Source: Bradyrhizobium zhengyangense (GTDB taxonomy: Bacteria > Pseudomonadota > Alphaproteobacteria > Rhizobiales > Xanthobacteraceae). From it: a stretch of 64,000 nucleotides of DNA. This document shows, piece by piece, positions 8,573 through 16,375 of the stretch (positions are counted from its first letter, which is position 1; each line of letters starts with the position of its first letter). Made by a program: the position numbers and the translations under genes. The stretch spans positions 496,001 to 560,000 of the forward strand of contig NZ_JAKLUA010000002.1 of NCBI RefSeq assembly GCF_022012435.1, in the 5' to 3' direction. The notes beneath the pieces were generated by a model. It was not told the origin of the DNA, searched no databases, and saw nothing but the letters and a program-made list of their open reading frames with translations.

Positions 8573-9763
8573 ATGAACAAGCCCGTCCTGCCAATGTCGT
8601 CCCTATCGCTCAAGCTGCCGAAGGCCGATCGCACGATCGAGACCTACCGGCTCGCGGCCTCGCGCACGTTCCCTGCGAAGCTCGAGGGGCCGCTCAACCG
8701 CATCGCCTTCTCGGCCGTGCACACAGTCGCCGATCCCTTCGCGAACAACGATCCCTGGTTGTCGGTGGCCGTCGACTGGGACAAGACCATCGCTTTCCGC
8801 GAGCACGTCTGGGACCTCGGTCTCGGCGTGGCGGAGGCCATGGACACCGCGCAGCGCGGCATGGGGCTGGACTGGCCGACTTCGCTGGAGCTGATCACGC
8901 GTACTGTGTCCGCCGCCAAGCGGCGCAATGCGCTGGTGTTTTCCGGCGCCGGCACCGATCATCTTGCCGTGGAGGATGCCAGGAGTCTCGCCGACGTTAT
9001 CAGCGCCTATGAGGAGCAGGTCTCGGCGGTTGAGAAGGTCGGCGGTCGCATCATCCTGATGGCCTCGCGCGCGCTGGCAAAAATTGGTCGCGGCGCCGAC
9101 GACTACGCGAAGGTCTACAACCGCGTGCTGTCGCAGGTCCGCGAGCCCGTGATCATCCACTGGCTCGGCGACATGTTCGATCCCGCCCTGACGGGGTATT
9201 GGGGCACCAGCAATCTCGACAAGGCGATGGACGTTGCGGTGGCCATCATCAACAACAACGCCGCCAAAGTCGACGGCGTCAAGGTCTCGCTGCTCGACAA
9301 GCAGCGCGAGATCGACATGCGCAGGCGTCTCGACAAGCGCATCAAGATGTATACCGGCGACGACTTCAATTATGCGGAGTTGATCGCCGGCGACGAGCAG
9401 GGCTTTTCGCACGCGCTGCTCGGCATTTTTGACGCGATCGCGCCGGCGGCGTCCTACGCGCTGTCGCGGCTCGCGGCTGGCGACGAGGCCGGTTTCCACG
9501 ATGTGCTCGGGCCGACGGTGCCGCTGTCGCGCCACATCTTCAAGGCGCCGACGCGCTTCTACAAGACCGGCGTGGTCTTGATGGCGTATCTCAACGGCCA
9601 TCAGGACCATTTCACCATGGTCGGCGGACAGGAGAGCGCGCGCTCGATGCTGCATCTGGCCGAACTGTTCCGGCTCGCGGACCAGGCCGGCCTGCTCGCC
9701 AATCCTGAACTGGCGACGCGGCGGATGAAGACCGTGCTGGCCTCGCACGGACTGGAAGACTGA
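8573..9763 (+). CDS. DUF993 family protein (aldolase/DHDPS-like)
   Basis: A 396-residue protein of the DUF993 family, related by fold to dihydrodipicolinate synthase-type class I aldolases (family knowledge). The segment KVDGVKVSLLDKQREIDMRRRL contains a Lys in the position expected for Schiff-base chemistry (inference). A GAGG ribosome-binding site precedes the ATG. Its stop shares one base with the next start (TGATG), and it lies between an oxidoreductase and an isomerase-like gene, as expected for a retro-aldol step in a sugar-type pathway. No substrate is known for the family. Confidence 0.75.
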   Translation: MNKPVLPMSSLSLKLPKADRTIETYRLAASRTFPAKLEGPLNRIAFSAVHTVADPFANNDPWLSVAVDWDKTIAFREHVWDLGLGVAEAMDTAQRGMGLDWPTSLELITRTVSAAKRRNALVFSGAGTDHLAVEDARSLADVISAYEEQVSAVEKVGGRIILMASRALAKIGRGADDYAKVYNRVLSQVREPVIIHWLGDMFDPALTGYWGTSNLDKAMDVAVAIINNNAAKVDGVKVSLLDKQREIDMRRRLDKRIKMYTGDDFNYAELIAGDEQGFSHALLGIFDAIAPAASYALSRLAAGDEAGFHDVLGPTVPLSRHIFKAPTRFYKTGVVLMAYLNGHQDHFTMVGGQESARSMLHLAELFRLADQAGLLANPELATRRMKTVLASHGLED

Positions 9764-10626
9764 TGCGCGACTTTTCGTCCGACCACCGCTGGCTTTCGCT
9801 GAACACGGCGACCGTCCGCAAGCAAGGTGATCTCGTCGAGATCATCGAGGCCTGTGCGAGGCATGGCATCCGCGCCATCGACCCCTGGCGCGACCAGGTC
9901 GCCTCGGTCGGCCTTGATCGTGCGGCGCGCGCCGTGCGTGATGCCGGCCTCAAACTGTCTGGCTATTGCCGCGGCGGCATGTTCACCTCGGACGCGTCGC
10001 ACCGGGGCGAGGTGCGCGACGACAATCGCCGCTGTGTCGATGAAGCCAAGGCGCTGGGGGCACCCTGCATCGTGCTCGTCGTCGGCGGCCTGCCGCAATA
10101 TTCGCGGCCGGGCAGCGAGGCCTCGAAAGACATCGCGGCGGCGCGCGGGCAGGTCGAGGAAGCCCTTGCCGAGATGCTCGACTACGCCAGACAGGCCAAC
10201 CTGCCGCTGGCGATCGAGCCGCTGCATCCGGCCTATGCGGCCGATCGCGCCTGCGTGAACACGACGAAGCAAGCGCTCGACATCTGCGACCGGCTCGACC
10301 CTGATCGCAGCGGCATGCTCGGCGTCGCGCTCGACGTCTATCACATCTGGTGGGACCCGGAGCTGATGAGCCAGATCGCGCGCGCCGGCAAGGATCGTCT
10401 GCTCGCGTTCCACGTCTGCGATTGGCTGGTGCCGACGAAAGATATTCTCAACGACCGCGGCATGATGGGCGACGGCGTCATCGACATCAAATCGGCGCGC
10501 GCCGCCGTCGAGGCGCAGGGCTTTGCCGGCTACTCGGAGATCGAAATCTTCTCCAACGACTGGTGGAGCAAGCCGATGGACGAGGTGTTGCGCACCTGCA
10601 TCGCGCGGCACCGGACGGTGGTTTAG
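9763..10626 (+). CDS. Sugar phosphate isomerase/epimerase (xylose isomerase-like TIM barrel)
   Basis: A 287-residue AP-endonuclease-2 fold TIM barrel. Likely metal ligands are in LAIEPLHP (Glu), GVALDVYHIWWDPE (Asp and His), LAFHVCDW (His/Asp) and YSEIEIFS (Glu), in canonical order. It probably isomerises or epimerises a keto-sugar or inositol-type intermediate. It is the last gene of the operon that starts at 3326, and its ATG overlaps the preceding stop by one base. Confidence 0.85.
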   Translation: MRDFSSDHRWLSLNTATVRKQGDLVEIIEACARHGIRAIDPWRDQVASVGLDRAARAVRDAGLKLSGYCRGGMFTSDASHRGEVRDDNRRCVDEAKALGAPCIVLVVGGLPQYSRPGSEASKDIAAARGQVEEALAEMLDYARQANLPLAIEPLHPAYAADRACVNTTKQALDICDRLDPDRSGMLGVALDVYHIWWDPELMSQIARAGKDRLLAFHVCDWLVPTKDILNDRGMMGDGVIDIKSARAAVEAQGFAGYSEIEIFSNDWWSKPMDEVLRTCIARHRTVV

Positions 10627-10693
10627 GTCTCGGGCGTTGCGCCCCCGCCGGTCGAGACGCTAGGCTGCGGGGCATTGAACCGGTGGATGCCCG

Positions 10694-11143
10694 ATGGCGA
10701 AAAAGGTCGTGCCCCGCGGAGCCATTCGCTTCCGCATCAGTTCCAGTCGTCCGCTGCTGATGGTGGATGCGGAGGTGAATGGGCTTGGTCCGTTCAACTT
10801 CACGCTCGATACCGGTGCGTCGGCTTGTGTGATTACGCCGGATACGGCACGTACTGTCGGCATCGCGCTCGAGGGTGGGCAGCCGACTGCCATTGGCGCA
10901 GGTGGCCAGATCGAAGCCGGCTTTGCAAGGCTTGCCAGCTTCCGGCTCGGGTCTCACACCGTGCGAAATCTCGGCGCGGCGGTGATGCCGCTGGATGCGG
11001 TCGAACAACAGCTCGGGGTCAGCATCGCCGGGCTGATCGGTTACAATTTCCTGAAGCGCTTTGTCGTGACGCTGGATTATCCAGGCGGCTTCCTGCGTCT
11101 GAAACCGCATTCCGTCAGGAAGCGAGCCCCTGCGAAGCGCTAG
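10694..11143 (+). CDS. Retropepsin-like aspartic protease
   Basis: A 149-residue protein with the single-domain retropepsin pattern: LDTGASACVI (catalytic Asp, residues about 38-47) and the later hydrophobic-hydrophobic-Gly motif AGLIGYNFL. A homodimer would form the active site. No signal peptide or membrane anchor is visible, unlike many bacterial members. The TAG stop is the first three bases of the RIME-like repeat at 11141, so the repeat defines the C-terminus. It is convergent with the radical SAM gene. Possible involvement in peptide processing there is speculation from proximity only. Confidence 0.82.
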   Translation: MAKKVVPRGAIRFRISSSRPLLMVDAEVNGLGPFNFTLDTGASACVITPDTARTVGIALEGGQPTAIGAGGQIEAGFARLASFRLGSHTVRNLGAAVMPLDAVEQQLGVSIAGLIGYNFLKRFVVTLDYPGGFLRLKPHSVRKRAPAKR

Positions 11144-11271
11144 AGCATGATCCGGAAAAGTGTGAAGCGGTCTTCCCTCGCGACATCAGCGGAACGCGTT
11201 TGCGCGGAGATCATGCTCAAACAAAGAGCTAAAGCGCGATGACGATTCAACCAAATCTCATCCCGCTTTAG
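11141..11271. repeat. RIME-like palindromic element, copy A
   Basis: About 131 bases opening TAGAGCATGATCCGGAAAAG and ending with CGCTTTAG-like sequence. Internal arms are AGAGCATGATC/GATCATGCTC and AAAGCGCGATGA/TCATCCCGCTTT. It is strongly similar to copy B at 18040-18170. It lies between convergent genes and supplies the TAG stop of the plus-strand gene and the last codons (AKAG, TGA) of the minus-strand gene. The RIME/AGAGCATGATCC family is known from rhizobia (established knowledge); a bidirectional terminator role is inference. Confidence 0.85.
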
Positions 11272-13414
11272 CGGCGAGATCACGATGAAGTGCGATCAGG
11301 CCCTGTTGGCGCAGCACTTCGAGCCCGAACATGCAGACCTTCTCGGCCGGGATCGCGGATATGGTCCGGTTCGTTGGTGTGAGCCGGCCTGCAATATCAG
11401 ATACGGTCCGCGCGCCGTCGCATAGCTTCAGCAATTGAGCCGAGAGAGGACTTAGCATGACGACGTCCAGGCGCTTGTCGGCGTGCTGCCGCGTTGCGAT
11501 GGTGGCGGGCCTGCGCGGGATCCGGCGCAGATCGCCCTTGCGCCGCAGGCAGCGGATGATCCGCTGATAATCGGCGGCGCATTCCGTCAGCACCACGCCG
11601 TCGGTGAGCTTCGGCACCAGAGTGATGTCCGAGATGTCCTGGTCTTCAGCCGTGACCTCCGTGGGCGGCGGAGTTTCGGCAAGCAAAGCCCGTTCGTAGT
11701 CCAGTATGGAGTGAAGCACGCGCGGCGTGCGGGCGAGTCGCGGCGCATAGTCGTCGCGGACAAAGGCAATGAAGTCGTCGCAGAATGTCTTTGACGCATA
11801 ATAGCGGCTCTCCTGAAGGTCGGGCCGCGGTCCCCTGTCGGGATCGGCTGCATACCATCGGCGGAAAGCCTCGAATGCCTGCGTCACGTCGCCGGAATCC
11901 TGATGCAGGGCAACCAGCAGCCAGCGGAAGCGGACGGAGCCGTTCAAGAGGAAATCGCGCAGCTCCCGCAGATAGGCGCGATCGAGTTTGGGTGTCGGGA
12001 TCGAGTAGAAGTTCGGAAAGATGTCGACGTGGCTCTGGATCATCTCGCGGTCGACCGGATCCTGCCGCCATCCCTGATGCGACATGTCGGATAGGATGTC
12101 GTCGAAAACGAGCTCTTTGCGATGGTGCGATTCCAGTGGCGTTTCCGCCAGCGGCGCCAGGATGTGAAGCTGCGGCTCGGCAAAGTCGAACCGCAGCGAA
12201 TCCACGAAAAAGTGGACGGTGTCGCGCAGGTCGTCCATCGTTTCGTCGGGAAAGCCCGTGATCAGCGAAACCGCGGTCGTGATCTGGTGCCGGTCCGTGG
12301 CTTCGATGCGCGTCGCAGCCTCGGCGAGATCGATGTTCTTCTTGACGATGGTCTGGAGCCGGGCCGAGCCTGTCTCGATGCCGAAGAAGATGGCCTTGCA
12401 GCCGGCGCGGGCCATGGTCGCGATCATCTCCTCGTCGATGCAGTCGGTTCGCGCGCTGCAGTTCCAGTAGAACTGCTCGCCTGTCGCGATCACCGCTTCG
12501 CAAAATGCCATCACCCGCTTGCGGTCGACCGTGAACATGTCGTGGATCAGGTCGAAGGTCGTGATGCCGTAGGTGTCGCGCACGAGGCGCATCTGCGCGA
12601 TGACAGTCTCGGGCGACTTGAGCCGGAATTTCCGGCGGAAGAAGTCGTTGGTCGAACAGAACGAGCAGGCGAACGGGCAGCCGCGGCCGAGTTCGAGCGG
12701 CACGTAGTGGCAATCCCTCAGTTCTGGGTAGAGGTGAAAGGCCGGAAGGGGGATGGCGTCGAGATCGGCGATCACGGCCGCGTTCGGAGCCCGGACGATG
12801 CGGCCGCCGTCGCGATAGGTGATGCCGTGAATCCCTGACGGCGTCGCGCCGCTCGCAATCGCAGCGATCAGCGCAGGAAGGGTCTCCTCGGCCTCACCTC
12901 GGACGACGACGTCGACGAAGGGATAGGCCTTCATCGTCGGGACGTCCACCACCGAGGCCTGCGGCCCACCGAAGATGATGGGAACGCCGGGGCGCCGGCG
13001 CTTCATTTGCTCCGCGATCCGGATCGTCAGCGGATAGCTGCTGCAGATCGAGCTGAACCCCAACACGTCGAATGCCAGCTGATCGAGCTCGGCCGCAACA
13101 TAGGAGCAGAAGTCGGTTTTCGACGCGGTCTCGCCGGGCGCGCGCAGATAGCTGTAATAGAGCCGGTTGAGATCGACGATCTGAGGCGCCGCACCGCATT
13201 GTTCGAGCACGGCAGCAAGGCTGAGCACGCCGATCGGCGCGTGCTCGGCGATGAGCCGGATCGCTTCGCTCTCGGCAACCTCGGGATCCTCGAAATCGGT
13301 CACCGTCGGCGGCCCGACCAGGCACACTTTCAGCCCGCCGCCGGGTGATGATCGCAGCGGCAAACCGTCTGTGCGCTCGGTTTCGCCGAGCGCCGACGAT
13401 GATTCATGCAGCAT
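11258..13414 (-). CDS. B12-binding-type radical SAM enzyme with C-terminal PqqD-like domain
   Basis: A 718-residue class B-like radical SAM protein. The N-terminal Rossmann-type cobalamin-binding region spans about residues 28-190 (LKVCLVGPP, GVLSLAAVLEQCG, VPIIFGGPQASV). The radical SAM cluster motif GCPFACSFC has cysteines 246, 250 and 253. About residues 636-718 resemble PqqD/RRE peptide-binding domains: MLSPLSAQLLKLCDGARTV, then SDIAGRL, and a closing helix VLRQQGLIAL. The typical cobalamin DxHxxG is not evident, as in many class B enzymes. It lies 63 bases downstream of a small peptide gene on the same strand. The likely role is modification of that peptide (C-methylation or similar), which is inference. 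Confidence 0.85.
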   Translation of the reverse strand: MLHESSSALGETERTDGLPLRSSPGGGLKVCLVGPPTVTDFEDPEVAESEAIRLIAEHAPIGVLSLAAVLEQCGAAPQIVDLNRLYYSYLRAPGETASKTDFCSYVAAELDQLAFDVLGFSSICSSYPLTIRIAEQMKRRRPGVPIIFGGPQASVVDVPTMKAYPFVDVVVRGEAEETLPALIAAIASGATPSGIHGITYRDGGRIVRAPNAAVIADLDAIPLPAFHLYPELRDCHYVPLELGRGCPFACSFCSTNDFFRRKFRLKSPETVIAQMRLVRDTYGITTFDLIHDMFTVDRKRVMAFCEAVIATGEQFYWNCSARTDCIDEEMIATMARAGCKAIFFGIETGSARLQTIVKKNIDLAEAATRIEATDRHQITTAVSLITGFPDETMDDLRDTVHFFVDSLRFDFAEPQLHILAPLAETPLESHHRKELVFDDILSDMSHQGWRQDPVDREMIQSHVDIFPNFYSIPTPKLDRAYLRELRDFLLNGSVRFRWLLVALHQDSGDVTQAFEAFRRWYAADPDRGPRPDLQESRYYASKTFCDDFIAFVRDDYAPRLARTPRVLHSILDYERALLAETPPPTEVTAEDQDISDITLVPKLTDGVVLTECAADYQRIIRCLRRKGDLRRIPRRPATIATRQHADKRLDVVMLSPLSAQLLKLCDGARTVSDIAGRLTPTNRTISAIPAEKVCMFGLEVLRQQGLIALHRDLAAKAG

Positions 13415-13477
13415 GGCTCGCCGCCCTTGATGTTATCGGCGACACGGAATGCCGTTGCCTCGGCGGAACGTAATCCC

Positions 13478-13678
13478 TCAGGCCTTCGGCCTGGAGAACA
13501 CGATCACGACAACGACGACCACGACGATGCGGCGGCGCGCGAGCACCTCCGGGCCGCCGAGGTGTGTCACGACCTCGTTCTTGAAGTTCTTCTTGAGCGA
13601 ATTGATCTGGGCTTTGGAGAGCCCGATATCGGGGAGAGTGAGAACGACCTTATGTTCGGTGTTCTTTGCTGCTGCCAT
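13478..13678 (-). CDS. Putative RiPP precursor peptide with poly-valine C-terminus
   Basis: A 66-residue peptide. The ATG at 13678 has a near-perfect GAGGAG ribosome-binding site 8 bases upstream; an in-frame ATG at 13717 lacks one. The N-half is charged and leader-like (KNTEHKVVLTLPDIGLSKAQ), followed by KNFKNEVVTHLGGPEVLARRR and then IVVVVVVVIVFSRPKA. Most third codon positions are G or C, as in real genes here. It has its own consensus-like promoter and is followed by a radical SAM enzyme with a PqqD-like domain. This matches RiPP precursor logic (leader, LGG or RRR cut site, modified core). The core could be modified at the valines. Alternatively it is a small membrane-active peptide. Confidence 0.62.
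   Translation of the reverse strand: MAAAKNTEHKVVLTLPDIGLSKAQINSLKKNFKNEVVTHLGGPEVLARRRIVVVVVVVIVFSRPKA
13479..13493 (-). promoter_or_regulatory. Short hairpin at the end of the peptide gene
   Basis: The palindrome CAGGCCTTCGGCCTG overlaps the last codons and stop of the 66-residue peptide gene. No T-run follows, so it is not a full terminator. It could slow transcription or protect the peptide mRNA, giving more precursor than enzyme (inference). Confidence 0.4.
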
Positions 13679-13805
13679 AGGATGCTCCTCGCCGTTGTGG
13701 AGAGTAACTTTCGTCAATTCATTCGGCGGACGGTAATCGTCAGAGCCGAAACGAAAGCGCAGTGGCCTATCGAAATCGCAGTCTCGCGACTAAGCGCGAA
13801 GAGAT

Positions 13806-13834
13806 TTTGTAATACTGCTCAAATAGACTGTCAA
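13806..13834 (-). promoter_or_regulatory. Sigma70-like promoter of the small peptide gene
   Basis: On the reverse strand TTGACA (13834-13829) is followed after exactly 17 bases by TACAAA (13811-13806). The region upstream is AT-rich (TTTATATAATGC). It is the best promoter match seen in the window and would give a leader of about 120 bases before the ATG at 13678. Confidence 0.7.
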
Positions 13835-13916
13835 CAAAGGGTTGCATTATATAAATCTGGCAACTTTGTCGCATCTTGATGCGAGCATCGCCGGAAAGAC
13901 TCGCGTATCGCGTTCA

Positions 13917-14272
13917 GTCCTGATTGCAAGGCTCGATCTCGAGCGTGACCAGACGTGCCAGCGGCGTCGCCCTCCATGGGGCACAGGCTTCGCGCGACGG
14001 GATGCAGCGGCGCGACGTCGCCATATCCGGTCGTGGTCATGGTCGCGAAGCTGAAATGGATCACCTCGCTCGCGAGCCTTGTCCTCCACCTTCATGCTGA
14101 CAAAGGCGGCTGGATCGAGCGAGCCGATGAAAGTGTAGAGCGCCGCGAGGATCACCGCGATCGTCAGATAGAGCAGCGCCGCACCGATCACGCGATGATA
14201 GGTCACGCGACCCGGCGCAAAAATCTGCCACGCCACCGCCCAGGCCCTCGTCGTTCACGCGATGAGCCACGA
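13917..14272 (-). pseudogene. Degraded 3' fragment of the potassium-channel gene
   Basis: About 345 bases are closely similar to the 3' part of the intact channel gene at 21338-22015, on the same strand. Recognisable pieces in different frames are IFAPGRVTYHRVIGAALLYL, FIGSLDPAAFVSMKVED and FSFATMTTTGYGDVAPLHP. Compared with the intact copy, about 27 bases are missing around 13968 and a few bases near 14078, and the start of the gene is absent. The fragment and the intact gene form direct repeats around the 14.3-21.3 kb genes. The rest of the gap up to 14540 shows no convincing gene. Confidence 0.85.
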
Positions 14273-14540
14273 GAGACGCGCCTTCGGGGCGCCGCTCGGC
14301 GTGGCACAGAAATCGTCCAGGACGGGTTCGGCAAACTCGGCGGTTGTGATGCACATGACACTTTACCCCCGTTTTCGGTGGCAGAATGGCCATGGTCGGA
14401 CTTGCTGCCGGCTCGACCCGATCCAGCCATCTGCTCAACGGCGGTCGCGCAGGTCAACCGAATGTTGTAAGGTTCCGTGATCGCGCGTCACTGCTCGGAA
14501 GGTGCCCGGGTACTTGGTCCGTTGGAATGGCAAGGTGCGC

Positions 14541-16340
14541 ATGAATCAGGCTGAGCAAGCGACAGAGGCGCCGTCCATCGCACCGTCGATGATTACGAGG
14601 CGGCTAGCTGCCATCGCCTTTGCCGATGTCGCCGGCTTTTCCCGGCTCATGGGGCTGAAGGACGTCGAGACCGTCATGCGCTGGAGGGCGTTGCGGACCG
14701 AGATTATGGAGCCTCACATGGCTCGCCACGGTGGACGGATTGCCGAGATTGCGGGCGACGCCGTTCTGGTCGAATTCCCGAGCGTCGTGAACGCCGTGCG
14801 TTGGGCTACCGACGTTCAACGCGTTCAAGAGCGCGTCGTCGGCGATAAGGATCCATTCGCGCTGCATCTTCGCATTGGCATCAACGTCGACGATATCATT
14901 GACGAAGATGGAATATTGCAGGGCGACGGCGTCAACGTTGCGTCCCGTATCCACCAGGCCGCGCAGCCTGGCCAGATAGTCGTCACGGCGGCCGTCCGCG
15001 ACTATGTCATCAATCGACTGCCACTGACATTTCATCACCTCGGCGCGCCTGTGATGAAAAATATCATGCGAACCATTCATGTCTACTCCGTCGAGTGGAC
15101 TGAGGGAGACGCTGACCGCCAGATCGCGCAGCCATACCTGCAATGGGCGTCGAAGCCGACGCTCGCCGTGCTGCCATTCCGGACAATCGGCGGTACCGAC
15201 GACGACAGCTATTATGGTGAAGGGATCACGGACTCGATCATTACCGGCCTCTCCAGAAATCGGTCGCTTTACGTCATTGCGCGCAATTCTACCCTTCGTT
15301 ATAGCGCCGGCGGAAGAGACCTGCGACAGATCGCCACTGAGCTCGATGTTCGTTACCTGCTCGACGGCAGCGTCCAACGCCAGGGCAGGCGATTGAGAAT
15401 CAACACGGAGTTGACCGACATCTTGGGGAATGTCTCGATCTGGGCCCAACGTTACGAAGGTTCTGCCGACGACCTGTTTGAATTTCAGGATCGAATTGCC
15501 TCAAGCATATTGTCCTCGATCGAGCCGCGCGTGCGTGCAGTCGAGATGGCTCGCGTCGCTGACCGCCCGACCGAGAGTTTGGATGCGTTCCATTGCGTCC
15601 TCCGCGCGATGTCGCTTCTTTATCTCCTTACCGAAGAAAGCCACCGGGAAGCGGGTCAACTCCTGGAGCGGGCGATCGTGCTCGATCCGCACTATGCTCA
15701 GGCCCATGCCTACCTTGCGTGGTGGCTAAACTTCCAGTTTGGCGAAGGTTGGTCGCTGGATCCGGACAGCGATCGGGCGCGTGCCCTCATCGTGTCGCGG
15801 CGTGCCATCGAACTCGACCCCGACGATCCGTTTGCGCTGGCGGTGGCCGGGCACATTCTCTCTTTCATGGGAAAATCACCGGAAGAAGCGCTGGAGCTTT
15901 TTGGGCGGGCGCTGGCGCTCAACGAGAACTTGGCGTTCGCATGGGGCTTGAGCGCCTTGACGCTCGCCTATTTGGGGCGGCCCGACGAAGCGCTGGAGCG
16001 ATTGCAGAACGTATGGCGTCTTAATCCCTTCGATCCCTTGAACTTTTATTTTTGGATCGTGGCGGGAATTGCCGAGTTCGTCGCTGGGCGATACGATGAA
16101 GCAATCGTTTACCTGAACAGGTCACGGCGGGCGAATCTACTTTTCCGTCCCTGCATACGAACTCTCGCCGCCGCGCTCGCCCTTTCGGGTGACGAAGCTG
16201 GAGCCGAATTGGCGGCTCGAGAGCTTCTCGAAATTGAACCTTCGTTTAGAGTCTCAACTTTCGTTTCCTGGTATCCGCTGCGTAAGGATGATCTGGATCG
16301 TTTGGCGAAGGGATTGCGCGCCGCGGGGTTACCGGAATAG
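14541..16340 (+). CDS. Class III nucleotide cyclase with TolB/FlgO-like and TPR regions
   Basis: A 599-residue cytoplasmic protein. The N-terminal class III cyclase domain (about residues 18-175) has the two metal Asp residues in FADVAGFS and AGDAVLVEF and the closing DGVNVASRI. Next comes a region typical of TPR cyclases (PTLAVLPFRTIGG, DSIITGLSRN, YLLDGSVQRQG), then TPR-like helices from about residue 340. The purine-specifying positions are unusual: EIAGD where adenylate cyclases have KxxGD, and ILQGD where they have DIxGD. The ATG at 14541 was preferred to 14502. Output could be cAMP or another nucleotide. Confidence 0.85.
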   Translation: MNQAEQATEAPSIAPSMITRRLAAIAFADVAGFSRLMGLKDVETVMRWRALRTEIMEPHMARHGGRIAEIAGDAVLVEFPSVVNAVRWATDVQRVQERVVGDKDPFALHLRIGINVDDIIDEDGILQGDGVNVASRIHQAAQPGQIVVTAAVRDYVINRLPLTFHHLGAPVMKNIMRTIHVYSVEWTEGDADRQIAQPYLQWASKPTLAVLPFRTIGGTDDDSYYGEGITDSIITGLSRNRSLYVIARNSTLRYSAGGRDLRQIATELDVRYLLDGSVQRQGRRLRINTELTDILGNVSIWAQRYEGSADDLFEFQDRIASSILSSIEPRVRAVEMARVADRPTESLDAFHCVLRAMSLLYLLTEESHREAGQLLERAIVLDPHYAQAHAYLAWWLNFQFGEGWSLDPDSDRARALIVSRRAIELDPDDPFALAVAGHILSFMGKSPEEALELFGRALALNENLAFAWGLSALTLAYLGRPDEALERLQNVWRLNPFDPLNFYFWIVAGIAEFVAGRYDEAIVYLNRSRRANLLFRPCIRTLAAALALSGDEAGAELAARELLEIEPSFRVSTFVSWYPLRKDDLDRLAKGLRAAGLPE

Positions 16341-16375
16341 CCGCATGTAAATTTCAAGCGTCAGGGAGGCTTAAC

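Noticed and set aside
13406..13879. A 157-residue plus-strand ORF with a His/Asp-rich stretch opposite the small peptide gene
   Set aside because: The HDHDND stretch is simply the antisense of the valine codons; it has no good ribosome-binding site, whereas the minus-strand peptide has one and a promoter.
14273..14540. Short ORFs between the channel fragment and the cyclase gene
   Set aside because: No ribosome-binding site, no similarity recognised, basic shadow-like composition.
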